A stretch of DNA of 43,473 nucleotides from Prorocentrum cordatum (Eukaryota; Sar; Dinophyceae; Prorocentrales; Prorocentraceae): the NCBI GenBank assembly GCA_963575745.1, contig CAUYUJ010000929.1:1-43473 (forward strand). Direction: 5' to 3'. The notes under the pieces were generated by a model that was given only the letters and a program-made list of their open reading frames with translations, was not told the origin of the DNA and searched no databases. Position 1 is the stretch's first letter. The number at the start of each line of letters is the position of its first letter. Made by a program: the position numbers and the translations under genes. This document shows, one piece after another, positions 39,205 through 43,473 of the stretch.

Positions 39205-39530
39205 TGTGTGCTGCAGTTGTGTTGCAGTTTTGTTGCAGTTTTTTTATAAAAAACTGCAACAACACTGCAACATGTGTGTTGCAGTTTTGTTGCAGTTGTG
39301 TTGCGGTTTTGCTGCAGTTTTGTAAATCTACAACAAAACTGCAACACATGCGTTGCAGTTTTGTTGTAGTTGTGTTGCAGTTGTGTTGCAGGTTGGTTGT
39401 AGTTTCGTTGCAGTTTCGTTGCGGTTTTTATGTACTCTGCAGCAAAACTACAACATATGTGTTGCCGTGTTGCAGCAGATCAGTTGCGGTGTTGTTACAG
39501 TTGTGTTGCAGTTGTGTTGTATATTCATAC
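39205..39530. repeat. TTGCAGTTTTG minisatellite with repeated inversions
   Basis: Units of TTGTTGCAGTT(T/G) alternate with short inverted stretches. The best fold-back is CAACAAAACTGCAAC (39,331-39,345), loop ACATGC, GTTGCAGTTTTGTTG (39,352-39,366), a perfect 15-bp stem. Related fold-backs lie at about 39,230-39,262 and 39,440-39,475. Confidence 0.88.
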
Positions 39531-39739
39531 GCTCAGCTTATACCAGCCCACTAAAAAGGATAACTTTGGTGATCTACATAACAGAACCATTGTGGTGCTC
39601 GCATGCAGAGGGGGTTTGCGTCAGATGTGGTGCAAGCGAACATTCGCTTGCCTATCTCCCCACTCCCCTCCCTCCTTATTCAGCTTGCCTCGTCCATTTC
39701 TCTCTCCCCTATCCTTTGCCACCCCCCCACTTCGCCCGG

Positions 39740-40060
39740 ATGGGGACGATGAGGACGACGAGGAAAAGGATGAGGAGGGGAAGGATGGGGATGCGAAGGG
39801 CGAGGACGATGAGGGTAATCATGAGGAGGATGGTGGGAATGAGGGTGATGATGACGATGGTGTCTCGGTTGATGATGCTGGCGGTGAGTATGTGCACGGT
39901 GGTGACGACGACGACGAAGACGACGATGATGATGATGATGATGATGATGATGGTGGCCATGATGATGATGTTGATGATGACGACGGCTATGATGCCGATG
40001 CTTATCTTAATGATGCTGGTAGCGGTTGTAATGAATACGGTGTTGGTCGCGGGGTCTAGG
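39740..40060 (+). repeat. GAT/GAC/GAG triplet tract
   Basis: An imperfect tract encoding Asp/Glu-rich sequence in one frame. The upstream stretch NFGDLHNRTIVVLACRGG (about 39,560-39,615) is not low-complexity but could not be assigned. Confidence 0.8.
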
Positions 40061-40093
40061 AGGATGGCGAGCAGACGGAGGATGAGGTAGCGG

Positions 40094-40113
40094 TAGGCGC
40101 CATTTTGGCTAAG
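40094..40113 (+). other. Possible spliced-leader relic
   Basis: GTAGGCGCCATTTTGGCTAA resembles the spliced leader core (GTAGCCATTTTGGCTCAAG) with CCATTTTGGCT intact, one C missing before AAG and extra bases 5'. It lies ~290 bp upstream of the predicted trans-splice acceptor of the gene at 40,435. Genomic relics of spliced leaders are known in dinoflagellate genes that passed through cDNA. Confidence 0.4.
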
Positions 40114-40175
40114 GGGCTCTAGCTACTTAGGCTTCCCAGGGTGGCGCGGGCATGTCCATGTGCACCTTTGCGGCG

Positions 40176-40177
40176 TC

Positions 40178-40264
<87 letters not shown>

Positions 40265-40384
40265 GGCCGTCGCCGTCGCCGCCGTTGTATACGGTTTACT
40301 CGGGTCCCCCTCCTCGTCCTCCTCGTCCTCCTCCTCCTCATCATCATCCTCCGCATCCTCCTCCCTCGCCCCGTACTCCGCCGC
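40176..40384. repeat. GTC tract then CTC/CAT pyrimidine tract
   Basis: (GTC/GCC)n at 40,176-40,288, then CCTCGTCCTCC...TCATCATCATCC. The second part doubles as the polypyrimidine tract before the AG at 40,393. Confidence 0.9.
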
Positions 40385-40392
40385 AAAATTGC

Positions 40393-40394
40393 AG
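40393..40394 (+). promoter_or_regulatory. Predicted trans-splice acceptor AG
   Basis: GCAAAATTGCAG|TGGGCACG follows ~80 bp of pyrimidine-rich sequence and precedes the ATG at 40,435 by 40 bases. Most dinoflagellate mRNAs receive their 5' end by spliced-leader trans-splicing. Confidence 0.5.
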
Positions 40395-40434
40395 TGGGCA
40401 CGCCCCGTTCCATCCCCTCACCCGTCCCGCCGCG

Positions 40435-42957
40435 ATGGCAGCGACGCCGCGCAGCGTGCGGGCACGTCCAGACCAGGACATCAGCGTGTCCGAGCTCTAC
40501 AGTGCAGTTCTATCTTGGCTTAAACCACGGCGGGGTGGGACGGGCAGTATGATGAGTGATAACAGGAGGAGGGGGAGGAGGAGGAGGGCGATGAAGATGA
40601 TGAAGAGGATGACGACGACAGCGACGACGACGACGACGACTCGAGCGGGGAGGAACACACGTGACATCATGGGCGTGATCCGCCCGCTCGCGGAGCTAAC
40701 GGCGCACAGGTCGCCCCCGCCTATCTAGTTGTGAGTTAGTTAATGCGATCGGTTACTTACTAAGGTAGTTACTTCATTAGTATGTTGCTCAGTTGTGTAG
40801 TTAGGTAGTTCAGTAGTTAGGTAGTCGGTTATGAGAGCTACTTAGTTGGAGAGTTACGTAGTCGGTGATCTTAGTTAGGTGGCCGGTTACTTGCTAGTTG
40901 GGTAGGCATGGCGTTAGATAATCTGTTATTGCGTTATTTGGTTACTTAACTATCTCGTTAGGGAGTTGATCAGCCATGTAGTCGGATACTTAGTTATATG
41001 GTTGCTTATTCGGAAGGCAGTTGCTTGACAGTTGGTTGGTTAGCCAGTGGATGCTATGCGTGGGCTGCTCGGTAGTTATATCGCAACGTGGTTACCTTAT
41101 GTATGTGACTATACGTGTGTATGCAGCTTCTGGGACAGTTAGGTAGTGAGCGATAGTCCACTTAGTGGCGTTATTAAGAGTAACAGTAGTATAATGAATT
41201 ACTTGCTTGCATCGTTAAGTAGTTGCTGGTAAGAGTACTTGTACGATCATTGGGGAAGTTGTAAATCCCAACGTAAATAATATTACTGCAAATAGATTTC
41301 TTCGTGTAATAGCAATTAAACGAATTGACTGGTGAAGGGGTTATGTCGTAGCCGTGGTAAAAGTAGTCGTAGTGTATCAGTGGTGCGTGTAGTAGTCGCC
41401 GTATGGCTAGAAGTACTATTACTAGTATTCATAACATATGTGTAATAACTAGTAGTAAACTTTACTAGTAACAGTGGTAGACGCAGCCAGAAGCCATTCG
41501 TATCCTTAGTGGGTGTTCTCGTAGTAATAACTGGTGTCCTGGCATTCGTAGGAGCCGTCATAGTGGTAGAAATAGTAGTAGTCATAACCGTAGTCGTAGC
41601 AGTAGAAGTCGGAGTATGAACAAGTGCGGTAGTAATAGTTAAACATGGGGGGCACTGGTATAGTGTTAGGAGTATGAATAGGGGTAGGAGTAGAAGTAGA
41701 AGCGGCATTGGGAGTAGGATTACGAATCCGAAACATATTAACTATTTACGAACTTGGCCATGCACGAGTTAACTAACCCTCACTCCTCCCCGCACTCATA
41801 GGTCCACGCCCACGGCAACCATCATCGCGCACTTCGCGGATCTCTTCAAGGAACTTGTGAAGGCGCGCGGAGCCGCGATGGCAGGGGAAGATGAGGAGGA
41901 GGAGGATTCGGAGGAGGATGAGAAGGTGCAGGAGGGATGAAAAGGAGGGGGAGGAGGAGGACGAGGAGAGGAGAGGCGGGAAGAGGAGGGGCAGGAGGAG
42001 AATGTACCTGGCTCTCCGGCCTGCCAGAGGATCAAAGGGGATGGTGGGGGAGGAAGAGGAGAGAGGGGAGAATCATCATCATCACCCTCATCACCATGTT
42101 CATCATCGTCATCATCATCTTCATCAGCATCGTCATCATCATCATCATCGTCATCATCTTCTTCATCTTCAACAGCATCATCGTCATCATCATCTTCATC
42201 ATCGTCATCATCACCATCATCGTCATCATCTTCGTCATCGTCATCATCATCATCATGGTCATCATCATCATCGTCATAATCTTCATCATCGTCATCAACG
42301 TCACCATCGTCACCATCATCTTCATCATCGTCATTATCGTCATCATCATCATTATCATAGTCATCATCATCTTCATCTTCAGCAGCATCATCTTCATCTT
42401 CATCTTCATCATCTTCATCATCATCATCACCATCTTCATCATCATCCTCTGTACTCCTCGGCCTCCCTCCTTGGCCTGTGGAGAGGTGGCGCCCAACTGC
42501 GCCCTCCCCCCGAAGAAATTCTCCACTGCCATTGAGAAGTTATACAATGACCAGGAGATCATCATGAGCGCTGGTGACTCCAAGGATCATCTGCAGACCT
42601 GCCCGAACGCTGGCTGGCACATCAGGATTGGAGTCTGGGGTCGTCGCAGTCAGCATCGCGATGGGTGGGGGGAGAGGGGGTTGAGAGAGCAGGAGGAGGA
42701 GGGGAGGGGGAGGGAAGGGAGAGGAGGGGGACGAGGAGGACGAGGGTGGAGGCGGAGGAGGACGAGGGAGGATGATGATGATGAGGAAGAGGAACACCTG
42801 AAATGGGGGAGGGAGGAATCAGAGGACGGCGATGAGTTCGATTGTGGAGGGATTGCGGTATGTGAGTGTCTGATCAGATGGACAGGGGAGGGCCTGCGTG
42901 TCCAAGCTGCGCGACATCAAGAAGGACACGCAGGGCATGGTGCGCATGCTGAGCAGG
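40435..42957 (+). CDS. Predicted five-exon gene of unknown function (3' end beyond the last exon seen)
   Basis: Exon 1 starts at ATG 40,435 (GCCGCGATGG) and reads MAATPRSVRARPDQDISVSE...YSAVLSWLKP to about 40,533-40,538. Exon 2, 40,653-40,709, contains RDIMGVIRPLAELTAH. Exon 3, 41,802-41,925, reads STPTATIIAHFADLFKELVK, then an acidic run, and ends EDEK before GTGCAG. Exon 4, 42,486-42,625, reads VAPNCALPPKKFSTAIEKLY...DHLQTCPNAGWHI before GATTGG. Exon 5, 42,891-42,957, reads ACVSKLRDIKKDTQGMVRML before GTGGGG. Phases agree at 2/3, 3/4 and 4/5, and the exons look amphipathic-helical while the introns are triplet repeats. The exon 1 donor is unresolved, the intron 4 donor would be GA (known in dinoflagellates), and further exons are likely. 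I do not recognise the family. Confidence 0.6.
40539..40652 (+). other. Intron 1 (GGA and GAC repeats)
   Basis: GGAGGAGG then GACGACGACG repeats, ending CGGGGAG|G at 40,652. The donor position is uncertain by a few bases. Confidence 0.45.
40710..41801 (+). other. Intron 2 (TTAG and GTA repeats), ~1.1 kb
   Basis: It starts GTCGCC after CACAG and ends CTCATAG. From 40,730 to 41,320 it is an AT-richer cryptic repeat of GTTAG/TTAGGTAG words. From 41,330 to 41,710 it is GTAGTAGAAGTAG-type. The composition is unlike the flanking exons. Confidence 0.6.
41926..42485 (+). other. Intron 3 (GGA then ATC repeats)
   Basis: GTGCAGG donor after GAGAAG; GGAGGAGG to ~42,000; a short non-repetitive stretch (ATGTACCTGGCTCTCCGGCC) that might be another exon; then (ATC)n from 42,075 to 42,450 and acceptor GGAGAG|G at 42,485. 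His-, Ile- or Met-rich frames across it are artefacts. Confidence 0.55.
42626..42890 (+). other. Intron 4 (GGA/GAT repeats), possible GA donor
   Basis: CATCAG|GATTGG to GGGGAG|GGCC. The inside is dominated by GGAGGAGGGG and GATGATGATG. Splicing here joins two helical segments in frame. Confidence 0.5.
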
Positions 42958-43473
42958 GTGGGGCGGGGATGAGTTTGATGATGCGGACGATGCTGCTGCC
43001 GATGATGACGACGACGATGGTGATGATGAGGGCGAGGATGAATATTAATATGCTGATGATGATGATGGCGAGAAGGATGGTGATGATGATGATGATGATG
43101 CCAACGATGGTGATGCTGATATTGATGATGAGCATGATGATGACGTTATCGATGATGATGTTAATGCTGACGATGGCGTTTCTGATGATGATCGTAGCGA
43201 TCGGTAGTGACGTTAACAATGATGGTGGCGATGGTAATGGTGATGATGAGGATGGAGATGGCGAGGATGAGGATGAGGAATAGGATGAGGAGGAGGGAGG
43301 AGGATGGACAAAGAAGATGAGGAGGAGGATGGGGGAGGAAAGATTGGGGGGACGAGGAGGATGATGGGGAAGGATGGTGGACTTCCCAGCTGCCACTCTT
43401 CCTCTTTGCCCCATCTCCTCGCACATCCACACTCCTCCACCTTTCCGCTCCCGCCCTTGGATCGGGAGGGGAG
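42958..43473 (+). repeat. GATGAT then GGAGGA tract to the window edge
   Basis: The probable intron 5 of the preceding gene begins GTGGGGCGGG. (GAT)n runs to about 43,290, then GGAGGATGG. The last ~90 bp are pyrimidine-rich and could lead into another exon outside the window. Confidence 0.7.

Noticed and set aside
41891-43283. Long His-rich and Ile/Met-rich ORFs
   Set aside because: (ATC)n and (GAT)n read in different frames; only the short non-repetitive exon-like segments were kept.

Overview
The window looks like nuclear DNA of a dinoflagellate (Symbiodiniaceae, Prorocentrales or a relative). This is inferred from three things: a Ty1/copia-type element whose gag, integrase and reverse-transcriptase segments and extra methyltransferase-like domain resemble dinoflagellate copia elements; a non-LTR reverse transcriptase of the kind abundant in dinoflagellates, ending in an R2-like zinc-knuckle/nuclease tail; and a candidate gene whose splice sites fit the dinoflagellate AG|G pattern, including one possible GA donor. 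Very little is ordinary coding sequence. Most long open frames are artefacts of GC-rich or triplet repeats.

Layout. 1-9.5 kb is a repeat mosaic: CCT/CTC tracts with recurring spacers, a GGGGCCTCTTG-type array (A) that looks like an insertion, a 95-bp minisatellite with an internally expanded GGGTCGC block, fold-back elements, and the first two copies of a dispersed ~170-bp repeat. 9,533-19,376 is a near-complete copia-like LTR element (214-bp LTRs, 5 differences) inserted in a CTC microsatellite. Its reading frame is broken by several frameshifts and stops, and its protease has lost the catalytic Asp. 20.2-22.4 kb is a decayed non-LTR reverse transcriptase. 24.5-26.4 kb is a higher-order array of a 16-bp repeat. 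28.2-33.9 kb holds two related GGGGCCTCTTG arrays (B and C), each ending in a conserved G-quadruplex/hairpin, on either side of a ~1.65-kb tandem duplication carrying two damaged glycosyltransferase-25-like fragments and a frame-preserving 90-bp repeat. 33.9-36.1 kb holds fold-backs: a ~480-bp inverted array of the 16-bp repeat, a ~75-bp-arm fold-back and a 26-bp terminal-inverted-repeat element. 36.3-40 kb is again repeats.

The best candidate host gene lies at the right end (about 40.4-43 kb, + strand). A pyrimidine tract and AG precede an ATG, followed by five short exons whose phases agree across introns that are each filled with a different simple repeat. Its product is not recognised.

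Most worth pursuing: a 42-bp core in the GGGGCCTCTTG arrays that is inverted in one copy; an empty-site-like counterpart of array A inside the same window; a spliced-leader-like sequence in both LTRs; the conserved G4/hairpin with a compensatory base pair; and the microsatellite-filled introns of the unknown gene. Everything here was read by eye. No alignment, database search or folding program was run.
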